Assembly (NCBI RefSeq): GCF_002099425.1
Contig: NW_018344126.1
Coordinates: forward strand, 4,428,501 to 4,492,500
Reading direction: 5' to 3'
From: Phascolarctos cinereus
Lineage: Eukaryota; Chordata; Mammalia; Diprotodontia; Phascolarctidae
Length of the DNA stretch: 64,000 nt
Positions 30,951 through 40,275 of the stretch are shown piece by piece. Under the pieces are notes generated by a model that had not been told where the DNA came from, did no database searches, and saw nothing but the letters and a program-made list of their open reading frames with translations. Position 1 is the stretch's first letter. The number at the start of each line of letters is the position of its first letter. The position numbers were made by a program, and so were the translations under genes.

Positions 30951-31650
30951 AGGAGGTTTGATGCTCATCAGCTGGGGAATGTCTAGACAAGTTATGGTGC
31001 ATGAATATTGTACTGGAATATTACTATGCTATAAGAAATGCAGCATATGATGAATATAGAGAAACATGAAATGACTTATATGAACTGATGCAAAGTGAAG
31101 TAAACTGAATTAGGTATGTCGTAATGTAAATAATGTAAAAAACAATGTAAATGGTAGGAATGGCTATAACCAAACAATTAACACTGGATGCCATGAATTT
31201 ATGAGGACCAAAGTTGGCCTTAAAGATGATAAGAAAATCTCTCTCTCTCTCTCTCTTCCTCTCTCTCTCTGTCTCTGTCTCTCAGGAGGTCATGAAAGTG
31301 AAACACTACATACAATGGTGGATTTGGTTAATGGTTAGTTTTCTTTCATTTCTATCTTCTCCCTCTCTGTCCCACTTCACCCTGTTTTAGAATAATCTTC
31401 CATCTACTCTGTATTTGTCTTGTATGTTTTGATTTACAAGTTCCTTCCCCATTAGACTGTAATCTCCTTGAAGGGATCATTTTTGCTTTTTATTTGTACC
31501 TCCCATGCTTAGCATGGCAAGTTGTATATAGCAAATGCATAATAAATGCTTTTTGATTGATTTTTAAAATTCTTTGTTGTAAAGGATGGTTTTCTGGGAG
31601 GGAGAAATGTTGAAAAATATAGGTAACAAAAATAAAATATATAAACAAAT
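30951..31650 (+). mobile_element. LINE-1 3' end split by an L2 3' end
   Basis: Plus-sense L1: 'agctggggaatgtctagaca', 'actatgctataagaaatgca', 'atatgaactgatgcaaagtg', then after the L2 segment the 3' UTR resumes at 'ggatggttttctgggaggga' and 'aggtaacaaaaataaaata'. A (CT)n tract sits at 31236-31284. Confidence 0.7.
31375..31558 (+). mobile_element. L2 LINE 3' end inside the L1
   Basis: 'ccattagactgtaatctcct', 'tgaagggatcatttttgctt' and 'gcatggcaagttgtatatag', with the terminus 'gcataataaatgctttttga', are the L2 3' block, bracketed by L1 3' UTR on both sides. Confidence 0.65.
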
Positions 31651-31769
31651 TTTTTTTGAAGAAAAGGAACAATATATGGATAGCCCAAGTACTTTCTTAG
31701 TATCCCTGATATTGAAAATAGCAGAGAAAGACTTCTAGGGTGTAGGGTGGATCTTCTATGAGCAATTTA

Positions 31770-31978
31770 TGGGAAGACATAAGATCATAGATTTCAACCT
31801 GGGGTGCATCTTAAAAGCCATCTAGTTTGATCACTTCATTTTCTAGCAGAGGAAACAGGCTCCCTGAAGTGAAATGATCTGTCCAAGGTCACAGAGACGG
31901 TGAGTGGAAAAGCTAAGATTTGAACACAAGCCATCTAACTCCAAACCCAATACACTTTTGACACCATGCAGGTGTCAA
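31770..31978 (-). mobile_element. MIR-type SINE with CR1-like tail
   Basis: 'taagatcatagatttcaacc', 'tctagcagaggaaacaggct', 'gtccaaggtcacagagacgg' and 'atttgaacacaagccatcta' in reverse order. Confidence 0.65.
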
Positions 31979-31989
31979 GATGCCTAGAG

Positions 31990-32785
31990 TGAGAATCACA
32001 TGACATGAGAAGATGTGGAGGTAATTGTACTGAAACCAGCTCCTATTGCTTTGGCAAGAGCCAATTAATTAAATTTTCAGTGTGAGCATTTATGCCTTAG
32101 GAATTGGCAAATGCCACAAATCTTTTGGTTAAATATGTATGTATGTATATATATGTATATAGGCTTTTGTTGATTATGTAGGCTTAAGAAAGTGAAGGGG
32201 AAATGTTAATAATGCAGATTAAACATATGAGTGTGCCATGCATACAGTTTTCCCCTTGAAAGTCAACTGATAAAAATTTATTAGGACATCCCTACATAGA
32301 GGGGTTATGATTGGCATGACTGGAAGGAGCATCTGAAGATTCATCGATGAGAGCATCAACAGAATATATTACAAATTCTAAGGATTCTTTGGGAAAAAAC
32401 AGAGTTTTAGCCATCAGCAGATAGGATGTGCCTGTGGCAACTCTGCTTTCATTAAATGAATGCTTTATGTAAAATAAAAAAAAAACACTTTTTTTTTTCA
32501 CGTTACTCAGATAGTAATGAAAACAATCCCTTTAAATAGGCCACAATCAAGTATGAGACACTGAAAGCACTTCTCAGTGAATGCTTGATATGAACAGAAA
32601 GCACCAATAAGAGAAGTTGTTAATGCATAAATAGCAGCAAACACAGGGCCCTGACCTTTATGTGCTAAATGACTTATTTTCATTTTAGCTCATAAAAGCA
32701 CATTCGTTTGCAAAGTTTATTAAAAATTATTCTCAACTCAATCAAGAAATGAGGGTGAAATAGAGCCAGCCATGAAAAGAAGTAC
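31990..32785. promoter_or_regulatory. Candidate conserved non-coding block
   Basis: No named repeat except short T/A runs near 32469-32502 and (TATG)n at 32136-32160. It contains 'gagccaattaattaaatttt' near 32048, 'tgttaatgcataaatagcag' near 32618 and 'ttatgtgctaaatgacttat' near 32658. The density of TAAT cores and absence of transposons suggest constraint, by inference only. Confidence 0.3.
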
Positions 32786-32880
32786 CATTCAATCATTAAT
32801 TAATCGTCAAGCATGTATTAAGCTCCTACCTGCTACGTACCAGGTTAGATGCTAGGAATACAAGAGTGGATTATTTAGAT
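32786..32880 (-). mobile_element. L2 LINE 3' fragment
   Basis: 'caatcattaattaatcgtca' then 'taagctcctacctgctacgt' and 'ggttagatgctaggaata'. Confidence 0.5.
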
Positions 32881-33214
32881 TGGGTGTTATTGGCTTCATG
32901 GTCCCCCCACTCTCTTATCTCGTGAAACTGATCTCACTCTTGATTTGACCTAGAATCAGGTTTGAATAATAGGTGACTCACTCTGTAGTGGCTCATAGAT
33001 ACAGTTTAGTTTATTTCACTTGTAGGTGTTCAACATATGTAATCCCCCCTTTCTCCCCAAGGCTTGGGTGCAGGGACCCTGTGTTCTTTTATGTTTTTCC
33101 ATGTCCCCTAAAAAATTATTAGTGCATGACAATGATTTTTACTGAAATGAATGAAGATCTGGCTAAATCCTGAGACAGAATCAGAAAGAATGCTGGGAGC
33201 TTTTGGCAATAAGG
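32881..33214. other. Unassigned, L2-like in part
   Basis: 'cttgggtgcagggaccctgt' with 'gtgcatgacaatgattttta' looks like a diverged plus-strand L2 3' end at 33055-33155. The rest is unassigned. Confidence 0.35.
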
Positions 33215-33428
33215 AAGGGTTAAAATCATAGAATCATGTATTTAGACATGGAAGGGATATTTGAAGTCATCGAGTCCAACCTACTCATTTTTAAACTGAG
33301 GAAACTGAGGCCCAAATAGGTTAAGTGACTTGTCCAGAGTAATTTAGATAGTAAGTATCAGAACCAGGATTTATATCAATTTCTTCTGGCTCTGAAATCT
33401 GAATCTCTTTCCATAAGACTACACTGAG
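33215..33428 (-). mobile_element. MIR-type SINE with CR1-like tail
   Basis: 'aaaatcatagaatcatgtat', 'tcatcgagtccaacctactc', 'ctgaggaaactgaggcccaa' and 'agaaccaggatttatatcaa'. Confidence 0.75.
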
Positions 33429-33434
33429 TTCAGG

Positions 33435-33990
33435 TATACTCTGGGGCAGCACATAGAGCAATTAAGGATTAAAAATGCATCTAATCTTCCCATATACATC
33501 AAAATATTTATCACAGCACTTCTCGTGATTGTAAAGAATTGGAAACAAAATAGATGTTCATGATTGGGGAATGATTACACAAATTGTTCATGAATGTGAT
33601 GACATATTACTGTACTGTAAGAAAGGATGCTGAATATAGAGAAACACTGAAAGATCTATATGAACTGATGCAGAATGAAGTGAGCAGAAACAAGAAAGCA
33701 ATGTACACAATGATTACAGCAATGTAAATGGAAAGAATAACCACCAAAAAGTCAAGAAATTTTGTGTATAAGTATAGTTCCAAAGAAAAGATTCAAGAAC
33801 ATACTCCTATCCTACCTCTTTCCATAGGCGGTAGGTCCATGAGTGTGGTACATTGCACATATTTTCATACTTTTTTGATGTGTTGATCAATTTTGTTTTC
33901 CCTTTTTCTCAAGGAAGGAGAGGAACTTTGGGAGAAATTTTGGTGATGCAAAAAAAGATATCAATAAAATTTATTCTCAAAGTAAAATAA
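33435..33990 (+). mobile_element. LINE-1 3' end
   Basis: Plus-sense late ORF2 and 3' UTR: 'aagaattggaaacaaaatag', 'tatgaactgatgcagaatga', 'agtgagcagaaacaagaaag', ending 'aaaagatatcaataaaattt'. 33991-34442 is unassigned. Confidence 0.75.
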
Positions 33991-34442
33991 GATAAAATAA
34001 ATCCCAATCACTGGAGTGGCTTCAGACCCTCCTCAAGATCTTTAGAGTTCTGTTTTAGGATTCAAGCTCTAGGTTATTTCTGATTAGTTTAAGCCCCGAT
34101 GGTGATCCGTCAGTTGGGAAACTTGTAGTTCAGTTAGAATTTCTCCCGTGTTTTGGGATTCAGGGTGGTACTTGCTTGGTGCATTAGACCAGGCATTTCC
34201 CTGATCTATCAGTCCACTACTGAGAAAACCTTTGGATTACATTGACAATGTGGAGATGAAGAATTATATAAATGTGTACTGCTTTAGAGTGACCCAGTAT
34301 ATGAAACTCTGAGCTTTCAAAACATATAACTTCATTGTTGCCTTAAAATAATATTATGAAAGGATTTCTTTTGAATTTACATTATTCAGCTTATTTTTAA
34401 TCTACATATAATTTTTCAGGAACTCATCTATAATAAGTAGGC

Positions 34443-34803
34443 TGGGCCTGACTCAGGACAGTCTTGTAGCTCAGGTTTGGAAATAAGATGAAAGACTCAT
34501 AAAGCAGCTGATAATTAACAAAAGGAGATTTATTGAACCAAAGTAAGGAAGGATAATCAGCAACATAGCATTGATCCAATTGGACGTAGCTTTCCTTTCT
34601 CTGTATTGGCCATGATGGTTTGCTAGTCAGGAGACTGATAGAAAGGCTGCTCATTCCTTTTGTCTAAGCATTTTTTTGGACATAGGCCAACAGGAAACGA
34701 TGTCAATAGCTCAAGCCCCTTTTCCTCTAAGCCAATTAAGTCTCAAGGCCATTTTCAATACCTTTTAAGGAAAAACGAACCCAGAATGCATGTTCTTCCT
34801 ACA
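34443..34803 (-). mobile_element. Solitary LTR-like remnant, family 1 copy 2
   Basis: About 360 bases bounded by TG and CA. On the minus strand it runs from 'tgtaggaagaac' to 'gactcaggccca', with an AATAAA polyadenylation-type signal (complement near 34530) in the expected position. Homologous to 15245-15640. No internal retroviral region is adjacent. An old solitary LTR of an endogenous retrovirus; the family name is unknown to me. Confidence 0.55.
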
Positions 34804-34809
34804 ACACCT

Positions 34810-36480
34810 ACTGTCTAAAAGGAGGCATACAGGTAAATAACATGTCTATGATGGCTAGTCTACAAGAGCTTAAAAGATTTATAATTGCCAGCACCTTGGC
34901 AGCTCTCTCTAGGACCTGACCACTTAAAGAGAGATTGCAGGTCTGTTGTGAAGTACTTGAGGGAGAGTTAGTGGTGCACCAGATGAATCTGGGTGTGATT
35001 TTTCTTCTCTTCACTCCCCCTGGGCTTTTATGCTTCTTTGACACCTTGCACAGAGATGTGAAACCATGACGAAAGCTCCCATGCTTACAAATAAAGTTAA
35101 ACAGGCACAGTAATTAATGAGATGAATATGGCTCCAAATTTGGGGCTTTGAAGAGATTTAGGCTCATGTTGCTCAGCAGTGAAGGAAGGAGAAAGAAGAT
35201 CGCATCTAATTAGCCCAAGGTCCCACGTGGTCTTTCCTTTTCCATGCCTGTTACCAAACGTATACCATCCGTATTGCTTAGCTGGAGGCTCCTTTTTGGA
35301 CTGTTTGCTAGGCAATGTAAATCCTCCAGCGCTGTCTCTTTTCAAGGCTTGACAATAGCTAGCACAATCAACCATCCCCATATGCTCTAAATGCCGTTTC
35401 CCTTTTGGGGCCATTGGTTTGAGCCAGGATGCCGACTAGGACCCTGACATCCATTTGCTTGCTTTGGCTGCCTGCCAGTAACTGCCTTGTTCTCCTAGAG
35501 TATGAATGCAAGAAAATTCATGTGGATAGACATCCATGTAGGATGCTGGGAACGAAATCTGAGGAATCACTATGGTAAAAGAACTAGAGGAAAGGTATCA
35601 CCTTATAATTACACTTCAAAAGCCCCTCTTCTCCCTCCCACCCATATTTGATCTAAAAAATAGCAACATCTGCTATGTTGTCCACAGAGGACTTATTCTA
35701 CATGCCAAGGTCATTCTTTGCAACCAAATAAAAAAATCACCAGTATTAGTATTTACATCACTAAAAAAAAAAGACTTTCTAAAGAAGATTACAGTCACCA
35801 TCCCAACTGTTTCTATGCTTTCAGTAAGCATTATCATCTTGATTTTGGATATTACAGTTGGCATATTTTCACTCCAAGGCCACCAAGGATAAAGGGAGCA
35901 GGGGCTACTGGTGAGCAATCCCAAACTGCATTCAGTTATCTCGACTCTGGCTCCAATGAACCTCATCTAATTTTAAATGTGAAAATATATATTTTCCCCT
36001 AGCCATATTATTATACTGAGCTGATAAAGATTAAAAGGGGGAGGGGCATCATTTGAGAGCTTTACTGCTCCTGCTGGAGTTTCGAAGTATTTCCATATCT
36101 GTCCATTCGATTGGAAATTTAAATCATATTGCATTTCAGGAAATTGGTAGCCTCATAAGATACAGAATTTGACAGTTTATGGCTCAGTCTGTGTCTTGCT
36201 GTCTTTAAAGGAAAGGTAGTAAAAAATGAAATTAAGGAAAACAGATAAATGCCAAAATCCTATGATGGCATCTTTTGTAATTATCACATCTGCTGCAAAG
36301 CATATGAAAAATGGCTCTGGAAACCTGCCCATTGCTGCAAAACAATCCACACAGTGAAAAGGAGCAGGACAGGAAAGGACACTGGACCATGAATTTTTTT
36401 TTACCCTGGAGTTTAACCTTGCAACTCTTTGTTACTCACCATCTTTCTCTAGTTGGTGGCAATTTTGTACTTGTTCGCTA
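34810..36480. promoter_or_regulatory. Repeat-free block, candidate conserved non-coding cluster
   Basis: About 1.7 kb without a recognisable transposon. It retains CpGs ('agaagatcgcatctaatt', 'ccaaacgtataccatccg', 'cctccagcgctgtctc'), has TAAT/TTAAAT motifs around 36100 and 'tgtaattatcacatctgctg' near 36277. Frames such as the minus 35097-35414 (105 codons) show no domain or codon bias. Probably regulatory or structural non-coding DNA, by inference. Confidence 0.35.
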
Positions 36481-36680
36481 TATTATTTAGGACCTAAGAA
36501 ACTGCCTTCCTTTTTTTCCTTTCCTTTATCCCTCTTCAATGCCATCTGATGTGCTAGCAAGAAAATAATCAGGGAAATAGCAGTGCTGGTGTAGAGGACA
36601 GATGGGAGCCAAGGTTTGTGATGTCTCTGTGCCCTTCCTTTTCCCACGTAGGCCTCCCATGACCTCTGGTTCTCTCTGCC
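36481..36680. other. Unassigned spacer
   Basis: No gene or clear repeat. Confidence 0.35.
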
Positions 36681-36790
36681 TATACAGAATCATAGAAATA
36701 ACTCTCAGAGTCAGAAGAGCCCTCAGAGACTGGTCAGTTCTTTAGTTCCTCTAAAGCTGACCATGAGGGACCTTCTTTGAGACTCATCAA
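36681..36790 (-). mobile_element. CR1/L3-type 3' tail fragment
   Basis: 'cagaatcatagaaataactc' and 'cagaagagccctcagagact' are the tail found on the SINEs at 25585 and 33215, here without a core. Confidence 0.5.
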
Positions 36791-37190
36791 TTCACAGTAG
36801 AGTTTTAATAATGGATGGAGTATTATTTTGTCCAGAGAGATTTGCTTTTTGGTTTGAATCTAAATCTTAAGGTAAAGGATCAGTCCTCAGTCAGTAGTGA
36901 AAAACTTTGGGTCCTGGGCCTGAAATCACGTATCCTGAAAGTCATCTCATAGCTCATGAACAATAATACTGTACTCTTCTATATAATAGCTATCAAATAT
37001 TACCCTGCACCAAAATTTGGTATGTGAACTTGTTTCTCATGTATGCCATGGAATAAAAGATTGTAAGTCATGTAAGATCTGAGTAAAAGTCAAGGAAATC
37101 AGCTCCCTTCCCAAGTTATTATAAGTTGTATCAGTGAGAGAGAATTAATAGAATTTTCTTGTCAGCCAAGTGAGCTTTAAACACAATTTC
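36791..37190. other. Unassigned spacer
   Basis: No gene, repeat or motif cluster recognised. Confidence 0.35.
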
Positions 37191-37445
37191 CTTCCTATAT
37201 ATACACACATATATGTAGAGAAAGATAGTGGATACATGGATAGTGTGTGTGTGTGTGTGTGTATACATATATATATATATATATATGTATACACACACAC
37301 ACATACTTACATATAATGTACCCATATATATTTATCTGTAGTATGTGATACATTACAGAATGAATGTATGACTATATAAAATATGTTATATGTGTGTATA
37401 TAAACATACATACATGTATGTATTATGTGTGCATATATGTAAATA
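37191..37445. repeat. ATAT/ACAC/GTGT microsatellite complex
   Basis: Alternating (TG)n, (TA)n and (AC)n blocks from about 37198 to 37440, giving purely repetitive frames. Confidence 0.85.
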
Positions 37446-37611
37446 GTTTAGGCTGCAGAAAACAATGGAGGAGTCATTCTGGATTTAAAGCTGACTTTGG
37501 GGAAGTGGCAGAGGCTTACTTGTCTATTGTTGGCCTCTGGGAACAGATTAAGGCAACTTTATTTTGCTGTATAGCTATAATAGCATAGGATTTGAGTAAA
37601 GCTAAAAACTT

Positions 37612-37709
<98 letters not shown>

Positions 37710-37830
37710 GAGACAGAGACAATGACTTCTTATTTTATACCGAAATGGAAATTAATTTAAATGTGGAGTCACTCATGTTAAAAGAGGGAAGATATGCAGC
37801 CCCTGTCTCCTTGTTTTCCCATTAAAGCTC
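37446..37830 (-). mobile_element. Solitary LTR-like remnant, family 2 copy 1, with a microsatellite inside
   Basis: Homologous to 43480-43778 in the same orientation. Shared blocks are 'aaggcaactttattttgct', 'atagcataggatt' and 'tggagtcactcatgttaaa'. On the minus strand an AATAAA signal (complement near 37560) precedes the 3' end. A (TG)n(GA)n array fills 37614-37720. A fossil endogenous-retrovirus LTR, old. Confidence 0.5.
37614..37720. repeat. Compound (TG)n(GA)n microsatellite
   Basis: About 20 TG units directly followed by about 30 GA units, a purine-pyrimidine mirror-type tract. Confidence 0.95.
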
Positions 37831-38190
37831 TAGTAGCTTCATTTATCTCTAATAACTCTATTAATTCAGTCACTACTCAGGCAGGGTACTGAAAGCTGGA
37901 ATAGTAGGATCCCACCAACCTTGGGCTTACAGAGAGCTCTGGCCATGCAGTTGGAGACCTGTAGGATGAGGACAAACTTAAAAGACAATGGTATAGAAAT
38001 TAGTACTTGGGTGAGGCTCAGGATCTAGGATGGGATGCTAAATCAGGAGAACTAAAGGATGTCCTTTTTTTGCCACAAAGTGGCAATCACTGAAATCCCA
38101 TCTCCCCTCCCCCCCAAAATCCTCATTAAGAAAGAAAGAAAAAAAATTGTTATAAAGATGTGTAGTGGAGCAAAACAAATTCCTATGTTG
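37831..38190. other. Unassigned spacer
   Basis: No gene or confidently named repeat. Short poly-C and poly-A tracts near 38108-38145. Confidence 0.35.
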
Positions 38191-38440
38191 GCCATATAAA
38201 AATAAATGTCTCAAACTGTACTGAGTTCATTATCTCTTTATCTGGAGGTAGGTACATGTTTCAACATGAATTCTCTGCAATCATGGATAGTCATTACACT
38301 GATCAGAAGTCCCAACTCTTTCAAAGTTGTTTGTCTTTACTGTGGTTTTTGTATAAATTTTTCTTCTGGTTCTGCTCAATTCACTCTGTATCAGTTTATA
38401 CAAGTCTCTCCAGATTGTTCTAAAATCATCCTTTTCCTCA
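38191..38440 (-). mobile_element. LINE-1 ORF2 end fragment
   Basis: 'ttctggttctgctcaattca' and 'ctctgtatcagtttatacaa' are the complement of the L1 'tgaactgatgcagagtgaa' region. Confidence 0.65.
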
Positions 38441-38529
38441 TTGGGAGGGAGTGAAGTTCAAGAAGACTGGAAAGCTGTGAAGGGGACAGGTTATGAAGAG
38501 CTTTTAACAAATAGAGGGCTTTATTTTCA

Positions 38530-38755
38530 TTTTTACATATCCCAGTGTCCTACTGTTTCTTCCTTTTAAAACATTATATTTTAATTTATGGGATAAACAA
38601 GAATTTCTGTGACATAGTATAATAAAAATGATTGCATATGAAATTGAAAATCTATTCGGTACAAGTTGCTATTTCATTTACACATTTTATATGTATACAA
38701 TTTGTATATAATAAATTTCTCTTTTTCTTCTTTCTCCTCCTTTTTTTCTCCTTCC
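38530..38755 (-). mobile_element. LINE-1 3' end inserted in L2
   Basis: 'acaagaatttctgtgacata', 'gtataataaaaatgattgca' and 'tacaagttgctatttcattt' match the L1 3' UTR at 1-120 in the same orientation. Confidence 0.7.
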
Positions 38756-39268
38756 TTCCCTGGTCTTGAAAGGAATAGGTAACTGCAAAAGTTTATTGAA
38801 TAGAGGATGAGATAGTAAGATTTGCACTTTCAGAAGAGTGTTTTGGTGACTGGATAGAGGATGGATTGGAGTAGGGAGAAACTTGATGCAGGCATACCCA
38901 CTAGAAGTCTGAGAGCAGGCGGGAGGTGATAAGAGTATGCACCAGAGTGGTAGTTGTGTAAGTGGAGAGTAGAGGACATATGAAAGAGACGTGTGAAGGA
39001 AGAAATGATAGTATTTGGCAACAGATTGGATGTACAGAATGAATGAGAGTGAGGAAGGAAAGAGAACACTGAGATTGTGAGCCTTAGGGACTTTGAGGAT
39101 GGTGGTGCCCTTGGCAGTAAGAAGGAATTTCAGAAGAGGAGAGGGTTTTGGATAAAAGATAATGAGCTCTGTTTTGGAAATATTGAGGTTGAGGTGACTA
39201 TGGGACATCCAGTTAGAGAAATCCAGCAGTTGGCAATGTGGAAATGGAGCTCAGGAGAGAGTTTAGAA

Positions 39269-39271
<3 letters not shown>

Positions 39272-39319
<48 letters not shown>
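39272..39319. repeat. (AT)n microsatellite
   Basis: About 24 uninterrupted AT units within the L2 copy. Confidence 0.95.
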
Positions 39320-39323
<4 letters not shown>

Positions 39324-39539
39324 TCTGGGAATCATCTTGAGTCAATGAGAAGTGATCAGTTCACTAAGTATGATAGTGTACAGTTGTTACAGGTGTTCCA
39401 CAGGGTTCTGCATTTGCAAACTCTTCTTTTCATTATTGTAGGGGTACACAATAGGGGTTGATCTTGCCAAGTAAAGATACTACCTCTTTTTTGGAGGTGG
39501 GAGGAAAGAAGGAGATAGTGGGAGAAAATGTGATCTGTC

Positions 39540-39768
39540 AGAGGATGGAGTTAGGTTGACCTGGCCTTAAACACTTGTTAGTGACCCTGGGCAAGTCACT
39601 TGAACTCTATTTGCCTCAGTTTCCTCATCTATAAAATTGGAATAATAATAGTTCCGACCTCACAGGGTTGTTGTGAGGATGAAATGAAATAATAATTATA
39701 AAGAGCTTTACATAGTGCCTGGCATATAGTAAGTGCTTTATAAATATTAGCTATCATCAGCATGTGGT
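39540..39768 (+). mobile_element. MIR/THER CORE-SINE
   Basis: 'agtgaccctgggcaagtcac', 'ctcagtttcctcatctataa', 'cctcacagggttgttgtgag' and 'gcctggcatatagtaagtgc'. A near-complete 3' two-thirds. 39356-39539 is unassigned. Confidence 0.85.
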
Positions 39769-39799
39769 ATTATATGAGGTGTTCTGGGAGAACTATCAC

Positions 39800-40275
39800 A
39801 TCTAGTGTGAGAGTTTGCAGAGCCCTTTTCAGGGCTGCTCATCCACCTTTGGCACGTATACATCACCCAACTCTGTGGCTCCAAGAAGCTGTAGCATGTG
39901 CAGTGGCCACACCTCAGTAAAGCCATCTTGTCACATAGGCTAAACCAAGTTGAAAGTAACTAATAGGCCTCAAACCCATCAGTGAGTTATGGCAACGTCA
40001 AACCCAAGCGTACAAAGACTTCTGGTGGAATGAGCAGATGAGAACAATTTGTTCCAGGCAGCTGAAGCCGGCATTGTGGATTGCTACAGCTTGGTCAGAC
40101 GTTGAAGATGCCAAGTTTATCCATTGCATTCTGGGCCATCTCCAGTTGTCTTGTCTTTTGTCTTGCCACAAGACTTCTATGATTCTGGAAGAGAGCATGA
40201 AACTGACGACTTTGTAGAACTCTTCCTCCATTTAGTAGTTCATGACAAGGGTCAAAGGAAGCAGATGTTGCATAT
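39800..40275 (-). mobile_element. Unnamed ~530-base repeat, third copy (diverged)
   Basis: 'cagggctgctcatccacctt', 'ggctccaagaagctgtagca' and 'gggccatctccagttgtctt' are reverse complements of blocks along the whole of 12383-12917. The family is therefore about 500 bases long. Identity is clearly lower than between copies A and B. Two minus-strand frames (40231-39998 and 40340-40095) lie across it without domains. Confidence 0.65.

Larger units (their letters stand above)
38441..39355 (-). mobile_element. L2 LINE, ORF2 C-terminal region, with nested L1 and (AT)n
   Basis: The minus-strand frame over 38687-39208 reads 'LNLNISKTELIIFYPKP' near its start, the signature that follows the reverse-transcriptase domain in L2/CR1 ORF2. 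'gggacatccagttagagaaa' and 'cagcagttggcaatgtggaa' are L2 in reverse. The copy is broken by an L1 3' end (38530-38755) and an AT repeat (39272-39319). It is a partial, decayed ORF2. Confidence 0.75.

Noticed and set aside
35097-35414. 105-codon minus-strand frame starting MAPKGKRHLEHMG
   Set aside because: The start looks plausible, but there is no known family, no repeat or splice context and no codon bias. More likely a chance frame in constrained non-coding DNA.
38687-39208. 173-codon minus-strand frame, longest in the window
   Set aside because: It contains the L2/CR1 'ISKTELIIF' signature and lies in an L2 remnant, with its 3' end running into an L1 fragment. Not a host gene.
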